DNA of 49,112 nucleotides from Taylorella asinigenitalis ATCC 700933 (GTDB lineage: Bacteria > Pseudomonadota > Gammaproteobacteria > Burkholderiales > Burkholderiaceae_B): contig NZ_JHXN01000010.1 of assembly GCF_000687755.1 (NCBI RefSeq), positions 1 to 49,112 of the forward strand, in the 5' to 3' direction. A program made the position numbers and the translations under genes. This document shows positions 1-16,576 of the stretch, in pieces. The notes beneath the pieces were generated by a model. The model saw only the letters and a list, made by a program, of their open reading frames with translations. It did no database searches and had not been told where the DNA came from. Numbering within the stretch: the stretch's first letter is position 1; every line of letters starts with the position of its first letter.

Positions 1-1
1 T

Positions 2-601
2 ATCACAACAGATGCCCTAAGCCTAGGAGTCTATCACACTAACTATAACCCTAATGGTTCGTACTTTGATTTAGTAGGACAAGTGAGTAAGCTTAAAAAC
101 AAATACAATGCACGCAATGGTATTAAGGTTGATCAAAGCGGCTGGAGTGCGTTGCTATCGGCAGAGATTGGACATAAGTTTGCACTTGGTACTGCAGGTG
201 GATTTATCGAACCACAAGCACAGCTTGCCTACCAACATCTAAGCCTAGATGACTTTAAAGACAAAGCTCGTGAAGTCAAGGGAGTGGATGCAAATGCCCT
301 AAGAGGCAGAGTTGGTGTAAGGATGGGATATGACTTAGCCCCTAAAGCATCTGCAGTAGGCAGCTCGGTGTATATGACAGCTAACTTAATCACAGATATA
401 ACATCAAATCCGAAAGTGAAAATCGGTAAGGATAATGTGGAAGAGAAATTCAACCGCACATTCTTAGAGATTGGCTTAGGAGGACAAGCATCTATGAGTA
501 AGTCTTTGAACCTATATGGTGATATAAGAGTACAGACTAATGTAGGCAGCAAAGATCGCTCAGGAATCAAAGGTCAAATTGGTCTTAAGTATAGTTGGTA
601 G
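2..601 (+). CDS. Autotransporter beta-barrel domain (C-terminal part, gene starts before the window)
   Basis: The frame is open from base 2, so the GTG at 83 is an internal codon and the gene is cut by the window edge. The visible 199 residues form the end of a classical type V autotransporter barrel. They show alternating amphipathic strands, the LGVYHTNYNPNGSYFDLVGQ-type strand/turn early on, and a terminal strand ending in KYSW with an aromatic last residue, as needed for BAM-dependent outer-membrane insertion. The passenger domain, and therefore the function, is not in the window. A perfect hairpin without a T-tract (606-624) follows the stop. Family assignment is firm; substrate and role are unknown. 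Confidence 0.85.
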   Translation: MTTDALSLGVYHTNYNPNGSYFDLVGQVSKLKNKYNARNGIKVDQSGWSALLSAEIGHKFALGTAGGFIEPQAQLAYQHLSLDDFKDKAREVKGVDANALRGRVGVRMGYDLAPKASAVGSSVYMTANLITDITSNPKVKIGKDNVEEKFNRTFLEIGLGGQASMSKSLNLYGDIRVQTNVGSKDRSGIKGQIGLKYSW

Positions 602-605
602 TAGT

Positions 606-624
606 AAGGGTCCTTTGGACCCTT
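606..624 (+). terminator. Hairpin after the autotransporter gene
   Basis: An 8-bp perfect stem (606-613 with 617-624) and a 3-base loop lie immediately after the stop codon. There is no T-tract, so termination is only inferred. Confidence 0.35.
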
Positions 625-642
625 GCGATAAGCCCAAGATAC

Positions 643-670
643 AAAAAAGCCCACCGTCTCAGGTGGGCTT
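643..670 (-). terminator. Rho-independent terminator of the 690-1148 gene
   Basis: A 9-bp stem (647-655 with 662-670, loop 656-661) is followed, reading the minus strand, by a run of six T (complement of 643-648). It lies 20 bases after the stop of the minus-strand gene. Confidence 0.8.
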
Positions 671-689
671 AATCATATGCAAAAAAAAA

Positions 690-1148
690 TTATTTGCAGT
701 TCTTACTTACGCTTTTATTCAAAGAGTCACCATCTAAATACACATCATTAATTTCGCATGCTCCAGAACTTAAGCAATTCACATCCCAGATCACAACCTC
801 AGATTCTCCGATTTTAGCGAGCAAAATATTTTTTGTGATTTCACTAAATGTGATGGATTGATTGAAATCAGGCTTATCCGCATTCCACATAATATTTTCT
901 TTTACACCGCAAGAATTACCGTTGCGTGTTGATTTCTCAAGTTTCAACAAAGAATCTTTTAATCGACTTGAGGCCGCTCCATAAACAACATCCGTAGATT
1001 TAGCTTTGCCGCCGCTTTCAAGAACAGCGACATACAATTTTGCGAGAAAATCGGACTGCAAGTTTGAACCGCTCTCTTGAGAAATAGCAGAAGCAGCACA
1101 CAGGAGTTGAACACTTAAAAAGCCTAAATATTTATAAATTTTTCTCAT
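690..1148 (-). CDS. Secreted protein of unknown function
   Basis: The 152-residue protein begins with a Sec signal peptide: basic MRKIYKY, a hydrophobic core, and a likely cleavage after ASA near residue 22. The only Cys in the signal (LLCAASA) is not in a lipobox context, so the product is probably soluble in the periplasm or secreted. The mature part has four cysteines (one in NSCGVK, two in NCLSSGAC, one in the terminal KNCK), which suggests two disulfides. I do not recognise the family. The gene is monocistronic, divergent from the YeiH-type gene, and has its own terminator. Confidence 0.7.
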   Translation of the reverse strand: MRKIYKYLGFLSVQLLCAASAISQESGSNLQSDFLAKLYVAVLESGGKAKSTDVVYGAASSRLKDSLLKLEKSTRNGNSCGVKENIMWNADKPDFNQSITFSEITKNILLAKIGESEVVIWDVNCLSSGACEINDVYLDGDSLNKSVSKNCK

Positions 1149-1182
1149 TTTGAGCGGACAGAAAATAAATAAATTATTTTAA

Positions 1183-1213
1183 CATTGCCACTTATATTCT
1201 TATTAGTTATATA
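1183..1213 (+). promoter_or_regulatory. Possible promoter for the YeiH-type gene, overlapping the dispersed 9-mer
   Basis: TTGCCA (1185-1190), a 17-base spacer and TATATA (1208-1213) resemble a sigma-70 promoter. The -35 element is part of a copy of CATTGCCAC (1183-1191). A better -10 (TATAAT, 1216-1221) lacks a good -35, so this is tentative. Confidence 0.3.
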
Positions 1214-1249
1214 CTTATAATTTTTAGTTATAAATATGAGGGTTTTGAA

Positions 1250-2269
1250 GTGACTAGGGATTTGAAAATCAGGGCGGCATTAATAGTTTTAGGTATGGCT
1301 TTAGTTGCAATGATTCTGTCCCATATACCACCGATTAACTCCTTACATTTAAGTCCTCTTATTATTGCAGTTTTGCTTGGAGCCTTAGTCGGTAATATCG
1401 TTCCCCGCATTCTCAAGCTTGTAGTTTTAAGCGGCGTTTACGCAAAGTGTACTAGAGAGGCTCTTCGTCTAGGAATCATTTTGTATGGTTTTAGGATAAC
1501 GCTTGATCAAATAATGCTTGTGGGATACGAAGGCATTGCCTACGCATTTATTATCGTATTTACTACTTTTTTTGTTGGCTTCTTCGCTTCGCGAGCTATG
1601 GGTCTGGATAGGCAATCTGCTTCGCTCATAAGCTCAGGAAGTGCAATCTGTGGGGCTGCAGCTGTTCTTGCCACTGAAAGTATTGTTAAAGGAAGTAGTC
1701 AGAAAGTTGGTATTGCTGTAGCCACTGTGGTCGTATTCGGCACCACATGTATGTTTGTTTACCCTTTGGTCTACGAATCAGGCATATTAGGTTTTACAAA
1801 GGCTCAGATGGGCTTTTTTATGGGCGGCAGTTTGCATGAAGTTGCACATGCGGTTGCAGCTGGGTTCTCTGTAGGCGGAGAAGCAAGCTCAATCACCGTT
1901 ATTATTAAAATGCTGCGTGTACTTATGCTTGTTCCATTCTTACTGATGCTTGGATTGAATTCTGCGTATTTTGGCTCTCCTGAAGGGGCTTCATCTATTC
2001 GCAAGTCTATTCCAGTATTCGCAATTTGGTTTTTGGTTGTAGTGATAGTTGCGTCGTTATTGCCACTAAACATAAGGCAAACTATTACTCCAACAATCGC
2101 TCTGATAGACGATTTTCTACTCACCGTTGCGATGTTCGCCCTAGGGCTATCAATACAGAAGGATATGTTCAAAAAAGCTGGATTTAAGCCTTATATAATT
2201 GCGACTATTATGCTTTGCTGGCTGATTTTGATTTGTTATATCGGTGCATCGATATTGGTCACTCAGTAG
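1250..2269 (+). CDS. YeiH/UPF0324 family putative sulfate-exporter-like membrane protein
   Basis: A 339-residue polytopic membrane protein with about ten hydrophobic segments. It matches the YeiH/UPF0324 family in the N-terminal region LSPLIIAVLLGALVGN, the central SGSAICGAAAV motif that follows RQSASLIS, and the GGSLHEVAHAVAAG segment in the second half. Family members are annotated as putative sulfate exporters or anion transporters, but biochemical support is thin. The start is GTG at 1250, with SD GAGGG at 1238-1242. The ATG just upstream runs into a stop after five codons. It is monocistronic and converges with the DUF1841 operon, with stops adjacent at 2269/2270. Confidence 0.85.
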   Translation: MTRDLKIRAALIVLGMALVAMILSHIPPINSLHLSPLIIAVLLGALVGNIVPRILKLVVLSGVYAKCTREALRLGIILYGFRITLDQIMLVGYEGIAYAFIIVFTTFFVGFFASRAMGLDRQSASLISSGSAICGAAAVLATESIVKGSSQKVGIAVATVVVFGTTCMFVYPLVYESGILGFTKAQMGFFMGGSLHEVAHAVAAGFSVGGEASSITVIIKMLRVLMLVPFLLMLGLNSAYFGSPEGASSIRKSIPVFAIWFLVVVIVASLLPLNIRQTITPTIALIDDFLLTVAMFALGLSIQKDMFKKAGFKPYIIATIMLCWLILICYIGASILVTQ

Positions 2270-2698
2270 CTATTCAGAACGCAAAGTCAGAAGCTCCAAA
2301 TATCGATCTTGATCAGGGGGTCGACCCGCACGTTGCGACTCCCAAATAATCTGCCCTAAACTCTCCATCATAACGTGATGGGCCTCATGTTCGCCTTTTT
2401 TTGCGGCAAGCTTTTCGAATACTGCACGTATACCGCGAGGACTATCGATGGATAGCTGCTCTTCAATCGATAAATGCATAGATAGATGAAGAAAAGGATT
2501 AGTCTGCCCAGCCGCAACCGTAAATTCCGCATGCGTTGCATCAGGGTTGCGCAACAAAGCAAAATATTCGGGATGCTGAAGGATCCACTTAATCGCTAAT
2601 TTGCCCATCGCATCAAGTGGCTCGTTACGTTCGTAGCGCCCAAAAGTGCCAACAAAAAATTCACGAACCTGATTGACCGTAGGGTTAAATAAAGACAT
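2270..2698 (-). CDS. DUF1841 family protein
   Basis: 142 residues, the full length of the DUF1841 family found in beta- and gammaproteobacteria. Recognisable features are the N-terminal SLFNPTVNQVREFFVGTFGRY, the NPFLHLSMHLSIEEQ segment and the His-rich GEHEAHHVMMESLGQIIWES helix. The conserved H/E residues hint at metal binding, but no activity is known. It is the last gene of the trxB-smr-DUF441-DUF1841 operon, two bases after its upstream neighbour. Confidence 0.85.
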   Translation of the reverse strand: MSLFNPTVNQVREFFVGTFGRYERNEPLDAMGKLAIKWILQHPEYFALLRNPDATHAEFTVAAGQTNPFLHLSMHLSIEEQLSIDSPRGIRAVFEKLAAKKGEHEAHHVMMESLGQIIWESQRAGRPPDQDRYLELLTLRSE

Positions 2699-2700
2699 AA

Positions 2701-3155
2701 TTATTCAGAGCTTGATACGAAAAGAGAAAGCATACCGGCTGCGATAAGAGGCCCGACAGGCACGCCTCTAAAGAAAGCGACACCTATAAGCGTTCCAATT
2801 ATTAGCCCAGTAATAAGGGTAGGGTGAAACTTCATTAATGTTACCCCGCGACCCCCAAACCATGCGACTAAAACGCCTACCGCAATAGCGGAGATAATTT
2901 TCCAATCCAAGAATTCTTTTAATGACGGCAGTAATACTTTTCCTGAAACCAATGGACTCAATACGCCTATCGTTAAAATGATAATCCCTAGATTAATGCC
3001 ATTTTTATTTATCCATGGCAATGCCGCCGCCAACCCCGTCTGTTGCACAATCAACAGCACGAGTGCAGATATCGCAATCGCTACGTTATGCCCAAAATAC
3101 CCAAGTAAAACTAGAGCAATCAAAAGCCCTGTAACCGCATTGAAGTGAAAATTTA

Positions 3156-3159
<4 letters not shown>
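2701..3159 (-). CDS. DUF441 (YeaL-type) small membrane protein
   Basis: 152 residues, nearly all hydrophobic, with four to five predicted membrane segments. It matches the DUF441/YeaL family, including the GINLGIIILTIGVLSPLVSG region and the FHPTLITGLIIGTLIGVAFF segment. The start overlaps the stop of smr by four bases (ATGA), indicating translational coupling. Function in the family is unknown. Confidence 0.85.
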
Positions 3160-7386
<4,227 letters not shown>

Positions 7387-7387
7387 T

Positions 7388-8074
7388 ATGCGTAAATTAT
7401 TGAGTGGATTGATTTGTGTGGTTGGGTTCACATTAAACATGGGAACTTCATTTGCTCAAACTCAAGGAGAGGAGTTGGTGTTTACCTCTATCTCAGTTTC
7501 ACCTAGATCACAGCTTAAAAATTTTATAAGTAATGTTCAGTCGGCTTCTGGAACTTTTGAACAAGCTCAGGTTGTTATGGGATGGGGTGCTGCAGAAGGG
7601 CAAACTTTAAAAACATCTGATTTGCAAAAGGGTGAATTTATCTTCGAGCGTCCAGGTAAATTCTTATGGATTGTAAAAGAGCCGCTCGAACAACAAATAG
7701 TGTCTGATGGAAAAAAACTTTATCAGTACGATCCAGATTTATTGCAAGTTACTGAACGTAACGTTAAGCAGGCCATCGGTACATCTCCTGCCTCGATTCT
7801 ATTTGGTAATTCTAAAATCGAAGAGAGTTTTAAACTTACAAATCTACCCGAAAAAGAAGGCTGGTTGCGTGCTACACCCAAACAATCCGATTCAGGTATG
7901 AAGTACCTTGATATACATTTAGTGGACTCTAAACCAGTAGAAATTCTTATACTCGACTCATTCGATAAAATGACCTCGATTAAATTCACTTCTCTTAAAG
8001 AGGGGAATCCAAAAGGTTCTTCAGCTTTTAAACTTCAAAACATACCTAAAAACGTAGATCGAGTTAAGCTATGA
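7388..8074 (+). CDS. lolA: Outer-membrane lipoprotein carrier LolA
   Basis: Start at the ATG at 7388, two bases after the ftsK stop; an upstream in-frame ATG lies inside ftsK. The 228-residue product has a signal peptide (MRKLLSG, hydrophobic core, cleavage near FAQ). The LolA fold is recognised from QSASGTFEQAQV, the GEFIFERPGKFLWI strand pair and DGKKLYQYDPDLLQVT. It shuttles lipoproteins from LolCDE to the outer membrane through the periplasm. Relevant clients here include BamC and the lipoproteins at 16577, 27670 and 28135. It overlaps rarA by four bases. Confidence 0.92.
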   Translation: MRKLLSGLICVVGFTLNMGTSFAQTQGEELVFTSISVSPRSQLKNFISNVQSASGTFEQAQVVMGWGAAEGQTLKTSDLQKGEFIFERPGKFLWIVKEPLEQQIVSDGKKLYQYDPDLLQVTERNVKQAIGTSPASILFGNSKIEESFKLTNLPEKEGWLRATPKQSDSGMKYLDIHLVDSKPVEILILDSFDKMTSIKFTSLKEGNPKGSSAFKLQNIPKNVDRVKL

Positions 8075-9387
8075 ATTCGCCACTAGCAGAAAGGTTGCGT
8101 CCGAAAACCCTTGATGAGGTTGTAGGGCAACGGCATCTGCTAGATGTTGGAAAACCTCTATACACAGCTTTCAAATCTGGACGTCCCCACTCTATGATTT
8201 TTTGGGGACCTCCTGGGGTCGGAAAAACTACTCTTGCTCGGTTGATGGCTAATGGTTTTGATGCAAACTTTATAGCGATTTCTGCAGTATTGGGTGGCGT
8301 TAAAGATATACGTGATGCGGTTGCATCGGCTCAAGCTGCACAAAATCTAGGTCAAAAGACCATTTTATTTGTGGATGAAGTTCATCGATTCAATAAATCA
8401 CAACAAGATGCATTTTTACCGTATGTTGAAAGTGGGCTATTTACATTTATAGGTGCGACCACTGAGAATCCTTCATTTGAAGTAAATTCGGCTTTGCTCT
8501 CACGGGCACGAGTGTATGTCTTAGAGCCATTGACATCTGAGGATCTAAAGCAACTATATGCTAGGGCTTTAAAACTATTGAATGAGCAAAATGCGACATT
8601 TTATCTTGAGGATGAGGCACTGGAACTTTTAATTCAGTGGTCTGATGGGGATGCACGTAGATTTTTAAATAATTTAGAGATCGTGTTTGAAGCGGCAGAT
8701 GTTGAGGGCGTGAGCATTGCCACAAAAGAGCATATTGAGAAGTATTTAACACAAAATACTAGGCGATTCGATAAGGGCGGTGAAGTTTTTTATGATCAAA
8801 TTAGTGCCTTACATAAATCTGTGCGAGGCTCTGATCCGAACGCCTCGTTATATTGGTTTTGTCGCATGCTTGATGGTGGAGTTGATGTAAGCTATTTGTC
8901 GCGTCGCATTGTGCGTATGGCTTGGGAGGACATTGGGCTTGCGGATCCGCGTGCCATGCAAATTGCAAATGATGCGGCAGCTACATTCGAACGACTTGGC
9001 AGTCCTGAGGGCGAGTTGGCATTGGCTCAGGCTGTGATTTATCTTGCAGTGGCCCCTAAATCCAATGCGGGATATAAAGCCTTTAATGAAGCGAAAGCTT
9101 TTGTCGCTAAGGATACGAGTCGTTCGGTGCCATTACATTTACGCAATGCACCTACGAAGCTTATGAAAAACATGAATTATGGTTCTGCATACAGATATGC
9201 ACATGATGAGCCTGAGGGCTATGCGGCAGGAGAGAATTATTTTCCAGAGGGTATGCACGCACAAAATTGGTATCGACCTGTTATGCGGGGACTTGAGTCG
9301 CAGATTGCTCAAAAATTAGAAAAACTAAGAGAGCTTGACCGTGAGTGGGTGGAGAAGCACGGGAACATTGCCACAAAAAAAGACTAA
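8071..9387 (+). CDS. rarA: Replication-associated recombination protein RarA/MgsA
   Basis: 438-residue AAA+ ATPase that acts at stalled replication forks. Walker A GPPGVGKT is at 46-53 and the Walker B-type DEVHRF at 102-107. Sensor motifs follow ([12 protein letters not shown]), then the lid and tetramerisation region, with the conserved [11 protein letters not shown] and [11 protein letters not shown] segments near the C-terminus. It starts within the lolA stop (ATGA). Two copies of CATTGCCAC lie inside the gene (8715, 9366). Confidence 0.95.
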   Translation: MNSPLAERLRPKTLDEVVGQRHLLDVGKPLYTAFKSGRPHSMIFWGPPGVGKTTLARLMANGFDANFIAISAVLGGVKDIRDAVASAQAAQNLGQKTILFVDEVHRFNKSQQDAFLPYVESGLFTFIGATTENPSFEVNSALLSRARVYVLEPLTSEDLKQLYARALKLLNEQNATFYLEDEALELLIQWSDGDARRFLNNLEIVFEAADVEGVSIATKEHIEKYLTQNTRRFDKGGEVFYDQISALHKSVRGSDPNASLYWFCRMLDGGVDVSYLSRRIVRMAWEDIGLADPRAMQIANDAAATFERLGSPEGELALAQAVIYLAVAPKSNAGYKAFNEAKAFVAKDTSRSVPLHLRNAPTKLMKNMNYGSAYRYAHDEPEGYAAGENYFPEGMHAQNWYRPVMRGLESQIAQKLEKLRELDREWVEKHGNIATKKD

Positions 9388-9416
9388 AATAGTCATTTAT
9401 CATCCGTACGTTTTAG

Positions 9417-11530
<2,114 letters not shown>

Positions 11531-11782
11531 CCTTGATTAATTTATCGCCATCAATTAGACTAATTAACTTATGACAGTAACCTAACGGTCAAAAGCTGTT
11601 AGGGTACTTATCTATTTCGTACTTTAGCAGCGAATTTCGCATTGCGGAGTAGGTCGATGCTTCGATGAATACGAGATGTTCATTTGTGGAGGGGCTCTGT
11701 GAGTACCTAAGCACTATGAGGATTGCGTTAATTCAACGAGGTGTAAGTTGGCCCGCAAAGCAAGTAATGAAAGGATTTTCTT
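11531..11782 (+). promoter_or_regulatory. 252-base leader/promoter region upstream of ilvB
   Basis: Unusually long and less AT-rich than other gaps here. It contains the stem CCTAAC (11581-11586)/GTTAGG (11598-11603), a four-codon reading frame ATG ACA GTA ACC TAA at 11571, and a 49-codon frame (11665-11814) that runs past the ilvB start in another phase. Branched-chain operons are often controlled by attenuation, but I find no run of Leu/Val/Ile codons, so the mechanism is open. Confidence 0.4.
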
Positions 11783-13534
11783 ATGGAACTTATCGGAGCA
11801 GAAATATTGGTTGAGTGCCTTGCAGAACAAGGCGTGAAGCACGTATTCGGATATCCTGGTGGTGCAGTTCTCTATATCTACGACGCCATCCAAAAACAAA
11901 AACACTTTGAACATATATTAGTAAGACATGAACAGGCAGCTGTACATGCGGCCGACGCATATGCACGTGTAACTGATCAAGTTGGTGTATGTGTTGTTAC
12001 GAGCGGTCCGGGACTTACGAATGCAGTCACGGGCATTGCCACAGCGCATATGGACTCTATTCCACTTGTAGTTATTAGTGGGCAGGTGGGCACAAAATTT
12101 ATTGGTCAGGATGCATTTCAAGAGTGTGATGCTATAGGCATTACGCGACCATGTGTTAAACATAATTTTCTTGTAAATGATGTGCGAGATTTGGCGGATG
12201 TTGTGCGCAAAGCATTTCACATTGCTCGCACAGGAAGGCCAGGCCCAGTTCTTATCGATATACCAAAAGATGTATCGATGACTTCGTGCAAATTTTCTCC
12301 ACCTGAGAGTGAAGTTAAGATTCGTTCATATAACCCAGTAGTGAAAGGGCATGCGGGCCAAATTAAGAAGGCGGCTCAGATAATTGCAAGTGCCCAAAGA
12401 CCCATAATTTTAGCGGGTGGTGGGGCGATACTATCTAATTCTTCGGCTGAGCTTAAGGAACTTGTGGAATTAACAAATGCACCATGTTCACTGACACTAA
12501 TGGGTCTTGGAGCAGTGCGAGCGGATAGTAAAAATTATCTTGGAATGCCTGGAATGCACGGCACATATGAGGCGAATATGGCTTTGCATAATTGTGATTT
12601 ACTAATTGCCGTAGGCACTCGTTTGGATGACCGTATTATCGGAAATGTCCGGAATTACAATTCATTGCCACGAAAAATAATTCATATCGATGTAGATCCA
12701 TCTTCAATTTCTAAGCGCGTAAAAGCGGATGTCCCTATTGTTGGAGATGTGCGTGAGGTGCTGTTGGAGCTTAATGCATTGCTTGCTAGCGATGGACGAT
12801 TTAGTGAAAAATATCGCACTCATAACGAGCAATGGTGGAAGCAAATTGAGGAGTGGCGTTCTAAAGACTCACTCTCATATGACCGTGAATCGCAACTTAT
12901 AAAGCCACAATATGTGCTTGAAACTTTATGCAAAATGACGGGCGGAGATGCATATATTACTTCGGATGTGGGACAGCATCAGATGTGGACGGCTCAGCAT
13001 TATCGTTTTAATCAACCGAGACATTGGATAAATTCAGGTGGTTTGGGAACCATGGGTGTTGGTCTACCATATGCGATGGGTGTTTTGAAAGCGAAGCCTG
13101 ATGCAACTGTTGCATGCATCACGGGTGAGGGTTCAATTCAGATGAATATTCAGGAATTGGCTACTTGTAAGCAATATGGTTTTAATCCGAAGATTCTATG
13201 CTTAAATAATCGCTATCTTGGTATGGTACGTCAGTGGCAGGAGCTTGAGTATTCGAAACGATACTCGCAATCGTATATGGAATCATTGCCAGATTTTGTG
13301 AAATTGGTAGAGGCGTATGGGCATGTCGGTATGCAAATTGAGACTAAGGCTGATGTGGAACCTGCTATGCGTGAGGCTTTTGGAAAATACAAGGATAGGC
13401 TTGTGTTCTTAAATTTCTTAACCGATAGAGATGAGAATGTTTGGCCTATGGTTCAAGCTGGAAAAGGGCTTACTGAGATGCTCTTAAATCCAACACATGC
13501 ACGTGAAGTATTAGGCATTAAAGGAGAGGCATAA
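11783..13534 (+). CDS. ilvB: Acetolactate synthase large subunit
   Basis: 583-residue ThDP enzyme for the first common step of Val/Leu/Ile synthesis (pyruvate to acetolactate, or with 2-oxobutyrate to acetohydroxybutyrate). Seen are the FGYPGGAVL start, the ThDP-activating Glu50 in RHEQAAVHAADAYAR, the central FAD-binding domain, and the C-terminal ThDP/Mg motif with GEGSIQMNIQELAT and NNRYLGMVRQWQ. SD AAGGA precedes the ATG. The IlvI type cannot be separated from IlvB by eye. It overlaps ilvH by one base. Confidence 0.96.
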   Translation: MELIGAEILVECLAEQGVKHVFGYPGGAVLYIYDAIQKQKHFEHILVRHEQAAVHAADAYARVTDQVGVCVVTSGPGLTNAVTGIATAHMDSIPLVVISGQVGTKFIGQDAFQECDAIGITRPCVKHNFLVNDVRDLADVVRKAFHIARTGRPGPVLIDIPKDVSMTSCKFSPPESEVKIRSYNPVVKGHAGQIKKAAQIIASAQRPIILAGGGAILSNSSAELKELVELTNAPCSLTLMGLGAVRADSKNYLGMPGMHGTYEANMALHNCDLLIAVGTRLDDRIIGNVRNYNSLPRKIIHIDVDPSSISKRVKADVPIVGDVREVLLELNALLASDGRFSEKYRTHNEQWWKQIEEWRSKDSLSYDRESQLIKPQYVLETLCKMTGGDAYITSDVGQHQMWTAQHYRFNQPRHWINSGGLGTMGVGLPYAMGVLKAKPDATVACITGEGSIQMNIQELATCKQYGFNPKILCLNNRYLGMVRQWQELEYSKRYSQSYMESLPDFVKLVEAYGHVGMQIETKADVEPAMREAFGKYKDRLVFLNFLTDRDENVWPMVQAGKGLTEMLLNPTHAREVLGIKGEA

Positions 13535-14025
13535 TGAAACATATACTTTCCATTTTGCTTGAAAATGCCCCTGGTGCTCTCTCTCGTGTAGTCGGCTTAT
13601 TTTCAGCTCGTGGTTATAACATTGAGACTTTGACTGTAGCACCGACTGAAGATAATTCGGTTTCGCGCCTTACGATAACTACAACGGGGTCAGCAGATGT
13701 AATTGAGCAGATAACTAAGCATTTGCATCGCATAGTTGATGTAATAAAGGTGGTGGACCTTACAGATGCGGAATATGTAGAACGCGAGCTTATGTTGGTT
13801 AAGGTGCGTGCGGTAGGGAAAGAGCGCGATGAAGTTATGCGTTTGTCACAGATTTTCCGTGGTCATATTGTTGACGTGACAGATAAATCTTACACCGTTG
13901 AGCTCTCTGGAACTCAGGAAAAAAATAATGCTTTTCTAAAAGCACTGGATCATTCGGCCATACTTGAAACCGTAAGAACGGGCATTACTGGTGTTGGACG
14001 AGCAGAACGAATTTTGAAATTATAA
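13534..14025 (+). CDS. ilvH: Acetolactate synthase small (regulatory) subunit
   Basis: 163 residues. The N-terminal ACT domain (about 4-75) starts ILSILLENAPGALSRVVGLFSARGYNIETL, the region that binds valine for feedback inhibition. The C-terminal domain carries ALDHSAILETVRTG. The ATG shares a base with the ilvB stop, giving stoichiometric coupling with the large subunit. ilvC follows 12 bases later. Confidence 0.96.
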   Translation: MKHILSILLENAPGALSRVVGLFSARGYNIETLTVAPTEDNSVSRLTITTTGSADVIEQITKHLHRIVDVIKVVDLTDAEYVERELMLVKVRAVGKERDEVMRLSQIFRGHIVDVTDKSYTVELSGTQEKNNAFLKALDHSAILETVRTGITGVGRAERILKL

Positions 14026-15054
<1,029 letters not shown>

Positions 15055-15094
15055 ATTGAGGGATGCGAAAGCATTGCCACAAACATAAAATAAC

Positions 15095-15123
15095 ACCCGA
15101 CCTGATTTGGTCGGGTTTTTTAT
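15095..15123 (+). terminator. Rho-independent terminator of ilvBHC
   Basis: An 8-bp GC-rich stem (15095-15102 with 15109-15116) followed by T(8). A copy of CATTGCCAC sits just upstream at 15072-15080 in untranslated sequence. Confidence 0.92.
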
Positions 15124-15201
15124 TTGAATATTAGGGTTTTGTATTAGTTACAAGCTCTAGATTTTTTGGTATTAATTAGTAATTGTTTTTTTGGAGTCCA
15201 T

Positions 15202-16545
15202 ATGGAACAATTCAATCAGCTTATTAATACTGTAAGCGGGTTTGTGTGGGGACCCATCATGCTCACACTTTTGGTAGGGACAGGTATTCTTTATACGATT
15301 CGCCTGGCTTTTCTTCAATTCAGACTTCTACCATTTGCATTAAAACAAGCCTTCACTTCAAGAGATGAAAGCGATGGGCATGAGGGAGATGTTTCTCATT
15401 TTGGTGCTCTTATGACTGCATTATCCGCGACTATCGGGACGGGTAATATTGCGGGTGTGGCTACTGCAGTAGTGCTTGGCGGCCCTGGGGCTATTTTTTG
15501 GATGTGGGTGACTGCGATATTTGGGCTTGCTACTAAGTATGCGGAGGCGATTTTGGCTGTTAAGTACCGCATCGTAAATGAAAAGGGCGAGATGAGCGGC
15601 GGTCCTATGTATTATCTTGAAAGAGGGTGCAAAATGAAATGGTTAGCTGTTTTATTTGCATTTTTCGCGATAGTGGCTTCTTTTGGGATTGGTAGTTCGG
15701 TGCAATCAAATTCTGTAGCTGCCTCTGTGCAGACTAGTTTAAATATTGATCCTTGGATTACTGGTGTAGTGCTTACTGTACTCACCGCAATTGTGGTTTT
15801 AGGTGGTATTAAGTCTATCTCTCGTGCGGCTTCTATTATCGTGCCTATTATGGCTGTGGTATATGTTTTAGGCGGACTGTTTATTATTTTTAGCAATGTG
15901 GATTTACTAGTACCAGCTATAAAAAGCATTATCTCCGATGCGTTTACAGGAGAGGCTGTAGCTGGTGGTGCGGTATATGCAGTAATTCGATATGGTGTTG
16001 CTCGCGGAGTATTTTCTAATGAAGCTGGTATGGGTTCTGCACCTATTGCCGCTGCTGCAGCTAAAACTGACCATCCTGGACGTCAAGCATTGATTTCTAT
16101 GACAGGCACATTCCTAGATACGATAGTAGTATGTAGTATTACTGGTATTGTATTGGTTATGGGTGATATGTTTATCGGAGGAGAAACTGGGGCTGCTTTA
16201 ACAACTTCAACTTTCGAAGCAATGCTTCCTGGCCTTGGTGGAGCTTTAGTTACATTCGGTCTTGTTTTCTTTGCGTATTCAACAATATTGGGTTGGTGTT
16301 ACTACGGTGAAAAATGTGCAACTTATCTTTTTGGTGAACGGTCTTTAAACATTTATCGCCTTGTTTATGTAGCTACTGTTATGATGGGTACGGTCTTAAG
16401 TTTGGATTTAGTTTGGAATTTAGCTGACACATTTAATGGCTTAATGGCTATACCGAACTTAATTGGTTTAATTATTCTATCTGGTGTAGTAGTTAAAGAA
16501 ACTAAGGATTTCTTAGATAAAAGAAAATCAGGTGAATTAATTTAA
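15202..16545 (+). CDS. Sodium:alanine/glycine symporter (AGCS family)
   Basis: Start at ATG 15202 with SD GGAG at 15193; a longer frame from 15166 has no ribosome site. The 447-residue product has ten to eleven membrane segments. AGCS hallmarks are the TALSATIGTGNIAGVATAV motif, GPGAIFWMWVTAIFGLATKYAE, GGPMYYLERG and RGVFSNEAGMGSAPIAAAAA. It imports alanine and/or glycine with Na+ across the inner membrane. It is monocistronic with its own terminator. Confidence 0.93.
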   Translation: MEQFNQLINTVSGFVWGPIMLTLLVGTGILYTIRLAFLQFRLLPFALKQAFTSRDESDGHEGDVSHFGALMTALSATIGTGNIAGVATAVVLGGPGAIFWMWVTAIFGLATKYAEAILAVKYRIVNEKGEMSGGPMYYLERGCKMKWLAVLFAFFAIVASFGIGSSVQSNSVAASVQTSLNIDPWITGVVLTVLTAIVVLGGIKSISRAASIIVPIMAVVYVLGGLFIIFSNVDLLVPAIKSIISDAFTGEAVAGGAVYAVIRYGVARGVFSNEAGMGSAPIAAAAAKTDHPGRQALISMTGTFLDTIVVCSITGIVLVMGDMFIGGETGAALTTSTFEAMLPGLGGALVTFGLVFFAYSTILGWCYYGEKCATYLFGERSLNIYRLVYVATVMMGTVLSLDLVWNLADTFNGLMAIPNLIGLIILSGVVVKETKDFLDKRKSGELI

Positions 16546-16550
16546 AATGA

Positions 16551-16575
16551 AAGCGACCAAATAGGTCGCTTTTTT
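16551..16575 (+). terminator. Rho-independent terminator after the symporter gene
   Basis: An 8-bp stem (16551-16558 with 16564-16571) and a T-tract to 16575. It sits between convergent genes. Confidence 0.88.
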
Positions 16576-16576
16576 A

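Noticed and set aside
83-601. GTG at 83 as a true start of a 172-residue protein
   Set aside because: The frame is open upstream to the window edge and encodes conserved autotransporter strand sequence, so the gene is simply truncated by the window.
11531-11782. T-box riboswitch or classical peptide attenuator for ilvBHC
   Set aside because: No T-box-like antiterminator sequence, no terminator with a T-tract before ilvB and no branched-chain codon run were found.
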